DNA of 64,000 bases from Pseudeuparius sepicola (GCA_963920635.1 OY987301.1:15666501-15730500); one strand, 5' to 3'; positions 10,728 through 22,900 are shown, counted from the stretch's first letter. Notes: generated by a model from the sequence alone, not told the origin. Translations and numbers: made by a program.

Positions 10728-11146
10728 TACCTTATTACACCTTACTTATAATCTTGCTTATTTACTTCAAGAGCGTTTAAGAGTCATTAAGTTGAGAGAA
10801 GGCTGGGAAAAGTTGGAAAATTGACCATGTAGAATGAAATTAGTAAAGTCTCTGATAAAAAAAAATGTGATTGGTCGAATGCGAGGTCCAAGAGTAAAAA
10901 TAGGTATGACCGTTTGGCCACTTCTGGGGCATCTTAAACGAGGACTATGCGCAATATTTAACATTACAAATTACAACCTATCAACCAATCGATTTCCTAC
11001 TATGTATCGGAGAAATAATTTCGAAATATTAAAAAATAAAAATGCTAAATAGTTTCATCATTTATCAATACAAATAAGTAGGTACAAGGACAAGGGCATC
11101 ATAATATTCTATAGTACGTAAAGGTGCGCAGTGGCAAGTTCAAGTA

Positions 11147-11321
11147 GTGTTGTTCGATGGGAGAACCAATGCTATAATGCCTAAATTATTCTTCATTTTT
11201 AACCGACGTTTACCAGAATACCTGCCTAAACAAACAAAACTGACCTATTTGATCACTAACTGGGTTTTTCGCGATGGGTTATCAGGTTCTGCAGTAGGTG
11301 TACAAATTTGTAAGCGGTACA
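11147..11321. other. Open frame upstream of the minisatellite, not recognised
   Basis: A plus-strand frame runs from about 11147 into the minisatellite (LFDGRTNAIMPK, FIFNRRLPEYLPK). It has no start context, homologue or splice evidence that I can see. It may be chance or part of a decayed repeat. Confidence 0.2.
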
Positions 11322-11522
11322 TCTGCAGTACTTCGGCAGGACTCTGAAGTACTTGTGCAGGACTGTGCAGGACTCGGAAGTATTTGTGCAGGACTCTGCA
11401 GTACATGTGCAGGACTATGCAGTACATGTGCAGGACACTGCAGTACCTGTGCAGGACCCTGCAGTATTTATGCAGAACTCGGCAGTACTTGAGCAGGACC
11501 ATGCAGTACCTATTGATGCAGG
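11322..11522. repeat. 21-bp minisatellite (about nine diverged units)
   Basis: The unit reads roughly TGTGCAGGACTCTGCAGTACA with substitutions between copies. Because 21 is a multiple of three, all units stay in register and several frames on both strands remain open across it, giving heptapeptide-like repeats (for example MCRTLQY and VQDSAVH). One plus frame continues past the repeat into LSSILQEKPVPEFIVQIQLD, ending at 11658. I regard the frames as a by-product of the repeat. Confidence 0.75.
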
Positions 11523-11659
11523 ACAACTTTCTTCAATTTTGCAAGAAAAGCCAGTGCCTGAGTTCATAGTTCAGATTCAACTGGATTCAACTTTGGGAAA
11601 TAATAAATGCATAACATTAAAGGAACGCTTTTCTTGCACCCAATGCACCCAAAAATGAC

Positions 11660-12610
11660 CTAATAACGAAATCGAGAAGGATGGGTACGGTATAGGTATG
11701 TACCTACACAACTAAGCGAATTTTGTGGGTGACTTTTAGGCCCGCCTTTTGGCAACAACTCGCAACACTCCAACACCGCCATTTGTTTTCGCGTGCGATA
11801 CAGCAATTGCAAAAATGCCAGGCAAAGCAGAAAGGCCAAACTGGGTCATGGGGGCTGTGGAATGGCCGCGCTAACCTCGCCTCTGCCATATATGAATATA
11901 TCGAGGAAAATATTAAGGTGTTTTTTTTTCTCTGCCGACGATGCGGTGAATAATAACGCCCTCGATGGCGGCGAGCAAGGTGTTGCGCTTTTTAAAAATC
12001 GAGGTAAACAAAGATCTGTAAATAATCCGCTGGCCGGCGGCGATGGGTTATTTTCGGCATTGCCGGCGACCGACCAAGTTCTACCAGTGGCGGACTCAGG
12101 TCTATCTTAGAAAGGGGGTTCGTTTCTTCAATATAATCTTCAGGTGAAAAAAATGGTTGTCGTTGTTTGTCAGATTATGTTCGTTTCACCTCATTAATTT
12201 GGTGTCTTAGTCCCACGTTGGGTAAAGCCGAGGGTAAAGCGCAGTAAGCCAATCATATTTGTTAATTAAGAAGAATACCTAATCTGTGGGTTGGGTCAAT
12301 TCGATTTAGAGTTGTGAAAGTCACTAAATTATGATGTCATCTCCTTACAACCCACCACAAATAAATAACAAAGAAATAATTAAGTTTTTAATAATATATT
12401 CCACTAATCTTCTTGAGCAATATTCTACATGGATTCTTATAATATAATATGTGCACATAAATCACATTTTGTTGCTATGTCACTCAGGACCCGACACCTT
12501 CATTTTGATCGCCGTCTGCAAACATAACATCCGAAACGTTCTCCTATTAATCATCTTATTCCGAGTCTTATTCATCTGTACGTTGAAGATTTTACTCCCC
12601 CCCCCCCCTG
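11660..12610. other. Locally GC-richer intronic DNA with a MITE terminus
   Basis: From 11735 to 12060 GC content rises, but I find no coherent exon with splice sites. CAGTGGCGGACTCAGG at 12085 resembles the left terminus of the CAGTGGCGT family. A C-run at about 12597 is followed by CTGGATTTTTGGACG, which recurs at about 53648 (see separate entry). Confidence 0.3.
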
Positions 12611-12740
12611 GATTTTTGGACGAAAATATCCTAAACGCAGAATACATAACATTGATTCATTGATTGAATATAAATTGGAAAATTATCATGTAATAATATG
12701 TAACATAGATACATTTATTGAAAAATATACTTATTATTGT
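12605..12740 (+). repeat. Dispersed repeat, copy 1 (second copy 53648-53750)
   Basis: Shared landmarks in order are CTGG(A/G)TTTTTGGACGAAAA, an ATACAxAATxTATxAA block and ACATTGATACATT or close variants. Both copies are short and non-coding; full limits are unclear. Confidence 0.4.
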
Positions 12741-13350
12741 CAAGTAGCTAACTACCGATTTCACGAGACCTGGCTTTTCCCATACATAAGCCCAGGGCTG
12801 TATATGGTTTGGGGGTTCAAGCCCCCTACATTAAGAAAAGATGAAAAATATATTATACTGTTATGATTTTGTAGTTTCCTATACCTATTTTAAACTAGAT
12901 GTGCTCCCCTATTATTCCTTTACTCAATGCTACGGCGCATTTTAGTAACCAAACAATTCTGCTTCTTCTGTAATAGCCCTCAGTATAGCCGCTTTAAAAA
13001 GCAATGATTTTTATGGGCTCACACTAAAACAAATTTCGAAATTTCTGTTGGTCACAGTTGTTCTATAAAAGAAGACTGGAGTACCTAGGACTTCTTGGCT
13101 ACTAGTGTTATGAGTCATAGTGAACAAAAAAAATACCACCAGTTAACAAGAATATTATGTTTTGCTTTTAATTTCTTTTCGTTAATTTAAACTGTTTGAC
13201 CTTGAATATTTGACAAAATTTTCGGCTGCGGCGCAATTTTGTGCCGCAAAGATTCATTTTTTTTTAATTTCTGACTACCTCCCAACTAAAAAGTTTAGCT
13301 TTTTGGGCAAAAGTAAAAAATTGAGAGGAAAGATAACGCGTTTTTAATTA
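12741..13350. other. Intronic DNA, nothing recognised
   Basis: No gene, RNA or repeat boundary could be supported apart from GGGGGTTCAAGCCCCC near 12810, a perfect short palindrome of the kind seen in the CAGTGGCGT MITE interior. Confidence 0.3.
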
Positions 13351-13447
13351 AAAGCTTTTATTTAACTTGCAATGTATGCATGTATGTATGTATGTATGTA
13401 ATTTGTTCGGGTGGAATCTTGCAACTCAATTTTGAAGCAGATATCTT

Positions 13448-13920
13448 CAACCGATCGAGCTGAAATTTTGTACACACGTTTAATTTGGATGACAATGCAT
13501 GATTATATATGTGACGTCATTCTAAATCCAACATGGCGGATCACCCAAGATGGCGGACTAGTTAAATTTCAACCGATCGAGCTGAAATTTTGTACACACG
13601 TTTAATTTGGATGACAATGCATGATTATATGTGTGACGTCATTCTAAATCCAACATGGCGGAACACTCAAGATGGCGGACTAGTTAAATTTCAACCGATC
13701 GAGCTGAAATTTTGTACACACGTTTAATTTGGATGACAATGCATGATTATATGTGTGACGTCATTCTAAATCCAACATGGCGGAACACTCAAGATGGCGG
13801 ACTAGTTAAATTTCAACCGATCGAGCTGAAATTTTGTACACACGTTTAATTTGGATGACAATGCATGATTATATGTGTGACGTCATTCTAAATCCAACAT
13901 GGCGGAACACCCAAGATGGT
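13448..13920 (+). repeat. Four-unit tandem repeat, 122-bp period
   Basis: Successive CAACCGATCG starts are exactly 122 bp apart. Units 2-4 are nearly identical; unit 1 differs at a few bases and the last unit is truncated after AAGATGG at about 13919. Each unit holds GTGACGTCATT, a perfect CRE-like palindrome (TGACGTCA). Confidence 0.85.
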
Positions 13921-14047
13921 CATTAGAAGGTCTCCTCATTGAAGAGCTAGACTGTTCTAAACTAACCGGCAAACGACCTTGCAACAATGATGCGTTAACT
14001 GAGATGAATAGACTCAGACACCTGGCCAAACTAAAAATTACAAAATA

Positions 14048-14370
14048 AATTAAAAGTAAAAAAATATTTTTAAAAAAAGCTTTTATTTAAATGCGCTAAA
14101 AAGAATAAAATAATCTTTTCTTTTAAAACTTTTACTATCAACTTATAACGTCATTCCACAATTTATATGATATAAAAGCTTGTCGCGAGATTTAAGTTTT
14201 CAAACTAAGTAAATACCACTACTTAAATCTCGCGACAAGCTTTATATCATATAAATTGTGGAATGACGTTATAAGTTGATAGTAAAAGTTTTAAAAGAAA
14301 AGATTATTTTATTCTTTTTAGCGCATTTAAATAAAAGCTTTTTTTAAAAATATTTTTTTACTTTTAATTT
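14048..14370. repeat. Large near-perfect hairpin (149-bp arms, 25-bp loop)
   Basis: The arms at 14048-14196 and 14222-14370 are reverse complements with very few differences, including CTTGTCGCGAGATTTAAG next to the loop. It forms the 3' end of family copy A. The matching hairpins in copies B and C are more diverged and have longer loops. Confidence 0.85.
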
Positions 14371-16255
14371 ATTTAAACTTAGCACCCGGCGCGGCGGTAC
14401 TCAAGCTAAAACCGGCGCTGCACATATCTAAAACTGATTAACATTTTTGTCCTAAAGGATTCTTGCTGACATAGAGCCCCTTAATTGGAGGTTCAGTTTT
14501 TGTTTGCTAACTTTTTTTATTTTCTTTTGGTTCAGTTTCAGTCTATGCACGCAAGGTTCCAATTTTTTTAGGTACTCCTTACAGGACTTTAAAATCCGAG
14601 ATATTCTGATATTCCATAACTATTCTCGAAATAAAGTAATAATTTTAGGAAAATCTTAAAAAACATCTTAACATTTTGGGATTTTATTATGGTTAAAACA
14701 AATATTTTTTTGTTATTTTATTGATCGTTTATCTTTATCACGAGATCCACAAATTCGGGTTAAATAAGTTTAGTATATTATTTCAAAACGGAATATTTCA
14801 AAAACGACCGTATACTTAAAAACTTATAGGGGACATTTAGCGTGGACACCCTGTACAAATGAGTAGAAGTCAGTGGAAGTACTGGAAATTAGTGGAAGTC
14901 ACTGGAAATCAGTGTAAGTCAGGGTAAATCTTTTAGACGTCGGTGGAAGTCTTTAGAAAATACTCTGCGCGGGTGTATTGGGCGATGCATGCGTATTGGG
15001 GAGTTTTTAAAGTCACATACCTATTTGTGCTGACTTTAGAAACTTGCCCATTATAAGTAATACCTAACAAATCATTATTCTTAAATTTTTTTAAAAGCCG
15101 TATCAGTATTTTTTTGATGATATAAATTTAATGTAGGTACTTATTTATATGTATGCATATCTTATTTATTATATTTTTAAAAATCAACAGTTTCTGAGAA
15201 AAACTTACTAGGTACTGTAGAAATTGTTTGTTACAATATTAAACCCATCATCGACACCACTGCATATTAATTTGTAATTTTCTCTTAGGTATACGCAACA
15301 TTTTTATATTTATATAAACTAATAAGTTAGAAATATTTTTGGGACGGATAATAAAGCTTTCTAACCTTTTTGGCAAGAAACAAAGAGAAATAATAGCAAA
15401 ACATGAGCCAATATCTGAAATATCTGCCAAAATACCATAAGATCGCAAAAAATACGGTTACAGTCGAAAAACATTGAATAACTCATATTCCATTGCCTTT
15501 ACCTATACTATTAACTACGCCACTGGTATTTAGCTTATCCAAGTAATAGGAATTCACCTTTAGGAAAGGCTAGCCGCAATTTTATTTCCTCATCCAGAAA
15601 GAATCATCTGCTGTTTATATTTCGTTGTCAGCTAAGTGTTTGTTGGTAAAATAAATAGTTAGATTAATAGACAGGAAACGAGCATTTACAAGTAATATGA
15701 GTCCCGCGGTTTAGAACCTATCATTTATTTTAATGGCCTATTTAATATACGTAGCATAAACACCAGTAGTAGCGGGTACTTTAAAGAGTACTTTTAAGGT
15801 CAACGGATCATTGTTTTACGTGTTTAATGAATTCTTCAAACTGCGTAAACCAGAACGGATGCACCCGGGGGAGAATCTCATAGTATCGTATTCGTCATAC
15901 AGAGGTGCGTCATAAAGCATTGGTTATTTCATCACGGCAACGTCTGAAATTTCGTCTGATAAGTAGGTATGACATCAGTTTGGAATTCCTCAATCCACGC
16001 CCAGTAAAAGAATCAGTCTAGAATGAACACACGACCGGATTGTGAATACAGATTAAATAAAAAAAATCGTTTGGTTGTTTGCCTTGTCTCACGCCAAATG
16101 ATGTCGATTTTCTTAGTAACATTTTTTACCTAGAGGGCCGAATCGTACATAGATTGTCAGAATCATTGTTGAAAATACCTCAACTTAGTATCGAGTAATA
16201 TGAATTGCAAGACATTGCAAATGCAATTTATTAGATTTAATTTTTGTTGATGTCC
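14371..16255. other. Intronic DNA with a short GGAAGT-type repeat
   Basis: ACACCCTGTAC at 14848 is followed by a cluster of CAGTGGAAGT-like decamers (14862-14950), a small degenerate minisatellite. TACGCCACTG at 15516 matches a CAGTGGCGT-family end. The rest is AT-rich with no coding sign. Confidence 0.4.
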
Positions 16256-16263
16256 CTTATACC

Positions 16264-16560
16264 CGAGGGGGAAATCACTGAGGAATTTTAGTGTACACGC
16301 GCCTGGAATTTTTGGCATTTTTTTGGTATTTTTTTGGAATTTTTTGGCATTTTTTGGTATTTTTTGGCATTTTCTTGGAATTTTTGGTATTTTCTTGGAA
16401 TTTTTTGGCATTCTCTTGGAATTTTTTGGCATTTTCTTGGAATTTTTTGGTATTTTTCGGAATTTTCTGGTATTTTTTTTGAATTTTTTAGGCTAAATCT
16501 GGAATTTTTGGTATTTTTTGGCATTTTAGTGTACAAATTTTGCCAGTGATTTCCCCCTCG
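16264..16560. mobile_element. 297-bp hAT-type MITE filled with a GGAATTTT minisatellite
   Basis: The termini CGAGGGGGAAATCACTG (16264-16280) and CAGTGATTTCCCCCTCG (16544-16560) are a perfect 17-bp inverted repeat. A perfect 8-bp duplication CTTATACC flanks it at 16256-16263 and 16561-16568. Eight-bp duplications fit the hAT or P superfamilies. Between the ends, 16300-16530 is a run of short units of the form GGAATTTTTTGGCATTTT/GGTATTTT, almost free of C on this strand. The frames rich in Lys-Asn-Pro or Trp-Phe on the two strands are side effects. Confidence 0.85.
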
Positions 16561-16568
16561 CTTATACC

Positions 16569-19500
16569 TATAGACTTTATTTCTTACACTAGTATGGCTG
16601 TGATTATTTTTTAGATATTCATTTCTTTACGAACGTCACTGTTCTTTACTAGCGTTAATTGCCATGTTGAAAGGACTTTCTTTTCATAAGTGTTGTACGT
16701 TATCGTTCTGCCTGCAGAATGATGCCATTATGGCATCGACTTATAATTGAAGTACGTGCTCTTTGGAGAAAATGCCAATTTCTTAAGCTGGCATTTCATA
16801 TTTGATACGCAGCGAAAATGCGGTGTTATTTTGTTTACCTGCAGCATTGCCGTGCGGCATATTAAAAATAGAGCCAATACATTTCGTGAAGAAAACAGTA
16901 AAGAATTAACTTGCACCTCAAACGTCTATTTATAATAGACGAACGGGAGATGCGTGGGCACGGCAAATTAATATTTATATTACATCCAAATGTATATTAT
17001 ATATGTAAATATATATATGTATATAAATAATGCATTAATGTCTTTTAAATGGTAGTACGCTTCCTCTAATGCTTTTGGATCGTATGAAAGTGCGCCACGA
17101 TTGCCAAAATTTGAATGTTTAGTACGTCATTCGACACCGCACTCAACTAGCACGGTTATAAATTTTCAGATGATGGGCTGTGCGCATACCTTGCATAATA
17201 TTGTATGTAATCCTGTGTAGGTAATCCCCGAAATGTTTACCATCTTATCTGTTCAAGATCTATAAAAGAATTAGACAACATACTGAATTAGAGGAGTATT
17301 TGAAATAGTTACTATTATATTTAAGTTGTGTGACGAATTCGGTAAAAACGAAAAAACAAAGTTATCTAAATGTTCCTCCAGATTGCTAAGATAATAATAT
17401 TAGTAATAATAATTCCCTCCCTCACAATATTCTACATTTATAGAAGTACCATAGAAGTAGCCACGTATGGGTTTCAGTTACTATCATTTGTCTTCATTTC
17501 CCATTAGAACTCTGCAAGTATTTGCCCAAGTATCACGAAAAACCATAAAAACCGATGAGTGAATTTTTGGGCAGTATTTGTCCTTAGCCCCGTCCGAGGC
17601 CCCATATTTAGCTATTGCTATACAACAGCTTATAACCAAGTTCTTGTGTATTCTTTGCTTTGCAAAATAAGCATCACAAATTATTTTTCTAGGCCGAGTT
17701 CTAAATATAGCCTCGATTTTACTGCAATGTTATAAATTTTAAATCGAACGTGTTCTTCCATAACTGAAAAAATCCGCGTATTCAGCAAACGGAAAGCTCA
17801 TAATTCGCGGTAGTAGTTCAGTTGTTATTAATGTTAATATCGCCTGCTACATAATCATTTTATAATGGGGGTATTTTGCAACATATGGCCAAAAATGCAT
17901 GCAAGCAAAATCCAGTGTACCCAACTCTTTCCTGACCATTTACAAATGAAAATAAGCTGCTTCGGGCTAATATGGAGAGATCAGGTCGTTTTTTGTAGCG
18001 AGATAATACCAGCGGTGTCTATATGGGCATAGAGAAGGCGGAATCTCAAAAAGTGTACGTCAAAACAAAACAAACTCGCGTCTTGCGTCAATTAGAGTAA
18101 ATAAACTATTCGCAATGTTGCGTTATCAGCTTTTATGGCTGAGTGCACTTATGTTTATAGAAAAAAATGCCGCACTTTTGGTCAATATTTTTTCGCTGAT
18201 TTCTATACATTTCTGATACTTATTCAGCTGACAGTATTCCCTATATAATTCACTAAAAGTAACACCTCTTGTTGTTGTTTTTTTATTTTCAGAAATCTCG
18301 GATCATAGATTGAGCGTAATTAGTTTTGGTGAAGTGAACTTACTGTTCCTTCTACGGATCTTTTGAAATCGTGAACAGTCTAATACCCTGTACAGTTGCT
18401 ACTAAGCACGCGAGTGTTACACTTTTGTAAATTACATTAAATCCTTCATAAATTTTATGTTCGGTTCGCGTTTCCATTCCTAAAGAACACTTTTGAACAG
18501 TTACTTACAACACAAAAGCACAAAATAAAATATTTCGCGACTGAAAGTAACATGTGACATGTTACTTTTCGACTATGATATGTTATGCCATTCCATTTAA
18601 AATTTCGGAGGAAAATTGAAAAAATAGTATTTTTCAAATAACGCTCTCTAGCGAGTGCTGCGAAAGTCCTGGCTATTATAACCTTCCTCTCTTAAACGAT
18701 ACTGAGTTTGTCAAATAAGGTTGAACCAAACCAAAAAATGACAGCAAAAAGCGTTATACCAAAAAGAAGTAGAATTCTAGTGCTATTTTGCCTAGAACTA
18801 TGAAGAGTATAAATTATTATGGGTATCTTTATTATCTGATAAAATTCCGATAGCGAAGCGAAGCTCGGTATTTTACCTGAAAATAAAATACCAATTTACA
18901 TTACTTTTAGTGTTAAGCAAAATAGAAAAAAAATCCGGCGCGTGTGTTTTTGTTGAGGATATTTCACGAATACGATTCCTCCCTAAGCACTGATAAATTA
19001 GTCAAAATTAAATCAATTCCGCATAATTTTGTTCAAATTCAGGCATATTTGTAAAGTCATAGATTTTTATTTTTTTTAGGGAATCACACACGACATGTTT
19101 GTTGCAACGATATTAAACAAAACTTTAAAATTTCGGAAAAATTCTTCTGAATAAGGTAAAACATTAGTAATGATAATGTGCACATTAAAAAACTGTCATT
19201 TAATGTACGCAATTTTTATTTTAGGAAATTAATTGACGAAAATTTTTTTTTCTTTGGGGGCCATGTTTTTGTATTTAGGCATAACTTTTAATTCTAGACA
19301 ACTTTTCTTAATAAAATTTTGCTGAATTTTCTGAAATAAGGGTACTTTACTCTCGTACAATTTTTATATTTTTTGACCTACCCTGTATGCTGTTTGACTT
19401 GCAACCATTCTAAGTGCGCCTCATTTGATTATCGAACATGCACCAACTTTCGAGAATATTTGTATTTTGGTTGTGAAATTAATAAAAAAAATCCCATACG

Positions 19501-19764
19501 TTGCACACTTAAATGACCACATTGTATATGTATGTTAGGGGGTTGCAATCTAATAACTAAATTAAAATGCTTGGCTATATCTAAATTATAGAGTCCTAAG
19601 AATTTTTAAACATTGAAATTTATCAGGTTTAGTTTTGTATTCGTTCTAGAATCAAAGTTTGGAAGTTGGTGTTAATACCGTTATTGCACCTTTGCCTTTG
19701 ACTTGTCTCCTATAATCTCTGGCACCATGTCGCCCTATATAGGACGACAGTATATTATGACAAC
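16569..19764. other. Intronic AT-rich DNA, nothing firm
   Basis: No exon, RNA gene or bounded element is supported. TACCCTGTACAG at 18383 and ACCCTGTATGC at 19380 are isolated CAGGGT-type termini of probable decayed copies. An AT dinucleotide-rich patch lies near 16990-17030. Confidence 0.4.
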
Positions 19765-19953
19765 CAGTGGCGTAACCAGAATGTAAGGTGGGGGGGGGGG
19801 GCTAATTATTTCAAAAAAAATATTCGGTAATATTTACGGCAAAACTATTGTTTTAAAATAAATTTTATTTACAAATAAATAACACGCGACAGATCTTTAG
19901 GGGAGGGGGGCTGAAGCCCCCAAAGCCTCCCCCCCCCCCCGGTTACGCCACTG
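19765..19953. mobile_element. hAT-like MITE with CAGTGGCGTAACC termini
   Basis: The left end CAGTGGCGTAACCAG pairs with the right end CCGGTTACGCCACTG. The flanks ATGACAAC and TGGACAAC agree at six of eight bases, a decayed 8-bp duplication as expected for hAT. The interior has a G-run near the left end and a C-run near the right. The insertion sits 12 bp from the first satellite unit. Terminal remnants of the same family are visible at 10719, 12085, 15517, 29928 and 37572-37630. Confidence 0.8.
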
Positions 19954-19965
19954 TGGACAACCTCT

Positions 19966-22900
19966 GCATATTTTGCAATGCGATTGGAAAGATCTTCAAT
20001 ATTCGACTCGTCGTTTCGGGAGAGAACGCGTGGGCAGTCGATCGGTGTCCAGCTCGCCAAGGTCGTCAAACTCGGCGAACTGAACTCGTTCCATTCAAAA
20101 ATTCGGCCGGCGCATAGTATTCCTCTCCGGTATTTCTCCTCCATTCTCCGGGTAAAAGTGGCGATGCGGTTTTGCCTCCGGCCGCCGCGCCGAAGAAGAG
20201 TGTGCATTTTGCAATGTGATTGGAAAGATCTTCAATATTCGACTCGTCGTTTCGGGAGAGAACGCGTGGGCAGTCGATCGGTGTCCAGCTCGCCAAGGTC
20301 GTCAAACTCGGCGAACTGAACTCGTTCCATTCAAAAATTCGGCCGGCGCATAGTATTCCTCTCCGGTATTTCTCCTCCATTCTCCGGGTAAAAGTGGCGA
20401 TGCGGTTTTGCCTCCGGCCGCCGCGCCGAAGAAGAGTGTGCATTTTGCAATGTGATTGGAAAGATCTTCAATATTCGACTCGTCGTTTCGGGAGAGAACG
20501 CGTGGGCAGTCGATCGGTGTCCAGCTCGCCAAGGTCGTCAAACTCGGCGAACTGAACTCGTTCCATTCAAAAATTCGGCCGGCGCATAGTATTCCTCTCC
20601 GGTATTTCTCCTCCATTCTCCGGGTAAAAGTGGCGATGCGGTTTTGCCTCCGGCCGCCGCGCCGAAGAAGAGTGTGCATTTTGCAATGTGATTGGAAAGA
20701 TCTTCAATATTCGACTCGTCGTTTCGGGAGAGAACGCGTGGGCAGTCGATCGGTGTCCAGCTCGCCAAGGTCGTCAAACTCGGCGAACTGAACTCGTTCC
20801 ATTCAAAAATTCGGCCGGCGCATAGTATTCCTCTCCGGTATTTCTCCTCCATTCTCCGGGTAAAAGTGGCGATGCGGTTTTGCCTCCGGCCGCCGCGCCG
20901 AAGAAGAGTGTGCATTTTGCAATGTGATTGGAAAGATCTTCAATATTCGACTCGTCGTTTCGGGAGAGAACGCGTGGGCAGTCGATCGGTGTCCAGCTCG
21001 CCAAGGTCGTCAAACTCGGCGAACTGAACTCGTTCCATTCAAAAATTCGGCCGGCGCATAGTATTCCTCTCCGGTATTTCTCCTCCATTCTCCGGGTAAA
21101 AGTGGCGATGCGGTTTTGCCTCCGGCCGCCGCGCCGAAGAAGAGTGTGCATTTTGCAATGTGATTGGAAAGATCTTCAATATTCGACTCGTCGTTTCGGG
21201 AGAGAACGCGTGGGCAGTCGATCGGTGTCCAGCTCGCCAAGGTCGTCAAACTCGGCGAACTGAACTCGTTCCATTCAAAAATTCGGCCGGCGCATAGTAT
21301 TCCTCTCCGGTATTTCTCCTCCATTCTCCGGGTAAAAGTGGCGATGCGGTTTTGCCTCCGGCCGCCGCGCCGAAGAAGAGTGTGCATTTTGCAATGTGAT
21401 TGGAAAGATCTTCAATATTCGACTCGTCGTTTCGGGAGAGAACGCGTGGGCAGTCGATCGGTGTCCAGCTCGCCAAGGTCGTCAAACTCGGCGAACTGAA
21501 CTCGTTCCATTCAAAAATTCGGCCGGCGCATAGTATTCCTCTCCGGTATTTCTCCTCCATTCTCCGGGTAAAAGTGGCGATGCGGTTTTGCCTCCGGCCG
21601 CCGCGCCGAAGAAGAGTGTGCATTTTGCAATGTGATTGGAAAGATCTTCAATATTCGACTCGTCGTTTCGGGAGAGAACGCGTGGGCAGTCGCTCGGTGT
21701 CCAGCTCGCCAAGGTCGTCAAACTCGGCGAACTGAACTCGTTCCATTCAAAAATTTGGCCGGCGCATAGTATTCCTCTCCGGTATTTCTCCTCCATTCTC
21801 CGGGTAAAAGTGGCGATGCGGTTTTGCCTCCGGCCGCCGCGCCGAAGAAGAGTGTGCATTTTGCAATGTGATTGGAAAGATCTTCAATATTCGACTCGTC
21901 GTTTCGGGAGAGAACGCGTGGGCAGTCGATCGGTGTCCAGCTCGCCAAGGTCGTCAAACTCGGCGAACTGAACTCGTTCCATTCAAAAATTCGGCCGGCG
22001 CATAGTATTTCTCTCCGGTATTTCTCCTCCATTCTCCGGGTAAAAGTGGCGATGCGGTTTTGCCTCCGGCCGCCGCGCCGAAGAAGAGTGTGCATTTTGC
22101 AATGTGATTGGAAAGATCTTCAATATTCGACTCGTCGTTTCGGGAGAGAACGCGTGGGCAGTCGATCGGTGTCCAGCTCGCCAAGGTCGTCAAACTCGGC
22201 GAACTGAACTCGTTCCATTCAAAAATTCGGCCGGCGCATAGTATTTCTCTCCGGTATTTCTCCTCCATTCTCCGGGTAAAAGTGGCGATGCGGTTTTGCC
22301 TCCGGCCGCCGCGCCGAAGAAGAGTGTGCATTTTGCAATGTGATTGGAAAGATCTTCAATATTCGACTCGTCGTTTCGGGAGAGAACGCGTGGGCAGTCG
22401 ATCGGTGTCCAGCTCGCCAAGGTCGTCAAACTCGGCGAACTGAACTCGTTCCATTCAAAAATTCGGCCGGCGCATAGTATTTCTCTCCGGTATTTCTCCT
22501 CCATTCTCCGGGTAAAAGTGGCGATGCGGTTTTGCCTCCGGCCGCCGCGCCGAAGAAGAGTGTGCATTTTGCAATGTGATTGGAAAGATCTTCAATATTC
22601 GACTCGTCGTTTCGGGAGAGAACGCGTGGGCAGTCGATCGGTGTCCAGCTCGCCAAGGTCGTCAAACTCGGCGAACTGAACTCGTTCCATTCAAAAATTC
22701 GGCCGGCGCATAGTATTTCTCTCCGGTATTTCTCCTCCATTCTCCGGGTAAAAGTGGCGATGCGGTTTTGCCTCCGGCCGCCGCGCCGAAGAAGAGTGTG
22801 CATTTTGCAATGTGATTGGAAAGATCTTCAATATTCGACTCGTCGTTTCGGGAGAGAACGCGTGGGCAGTCGATCGGTGTCCAGCTCGCCAAGGTCGTCA

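Larger units (their letters stand above)
13351..14370 (+). mobile_element. Hairpin-ended element with 122-bp tandem repeats (family copy A)
   Basis: It begins AAGCTTTTATTTAACTTGCA, followed by a GTAT microsatellite (13380-13401). It then has four tandem units of 122 bp (starts at 13448, 13570, 13692, 13814) and ends in a near-perfect palindrome at 14048-14370. Each unit contains CAACCGATCGAGCTGAAATT and one or two AAGATGGCGG motifs. The same architecture is found at 48555-49266 (reversed) and 52715-53515. Microsatellite, internal tandem repeats and terminal hairpin recall non-autonomous Helitron/Helentron-like elements, but I see no diagnostic Helitron end, so this is unclassified. Confidence 0.65.

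Noticed and set aside
13448..13920. CRISPR-like array (regularly spaced repeats)
   Set aside because: The whole 122-bp period is conserved, with no unique spacers, and the setting is an insect intron.
16163..16549. Lys/Pro/Asn-rich and Trp/Phe-rich frames
   Set aside because: They are translations of the GGAATTTT minisatellite inside a MITE.
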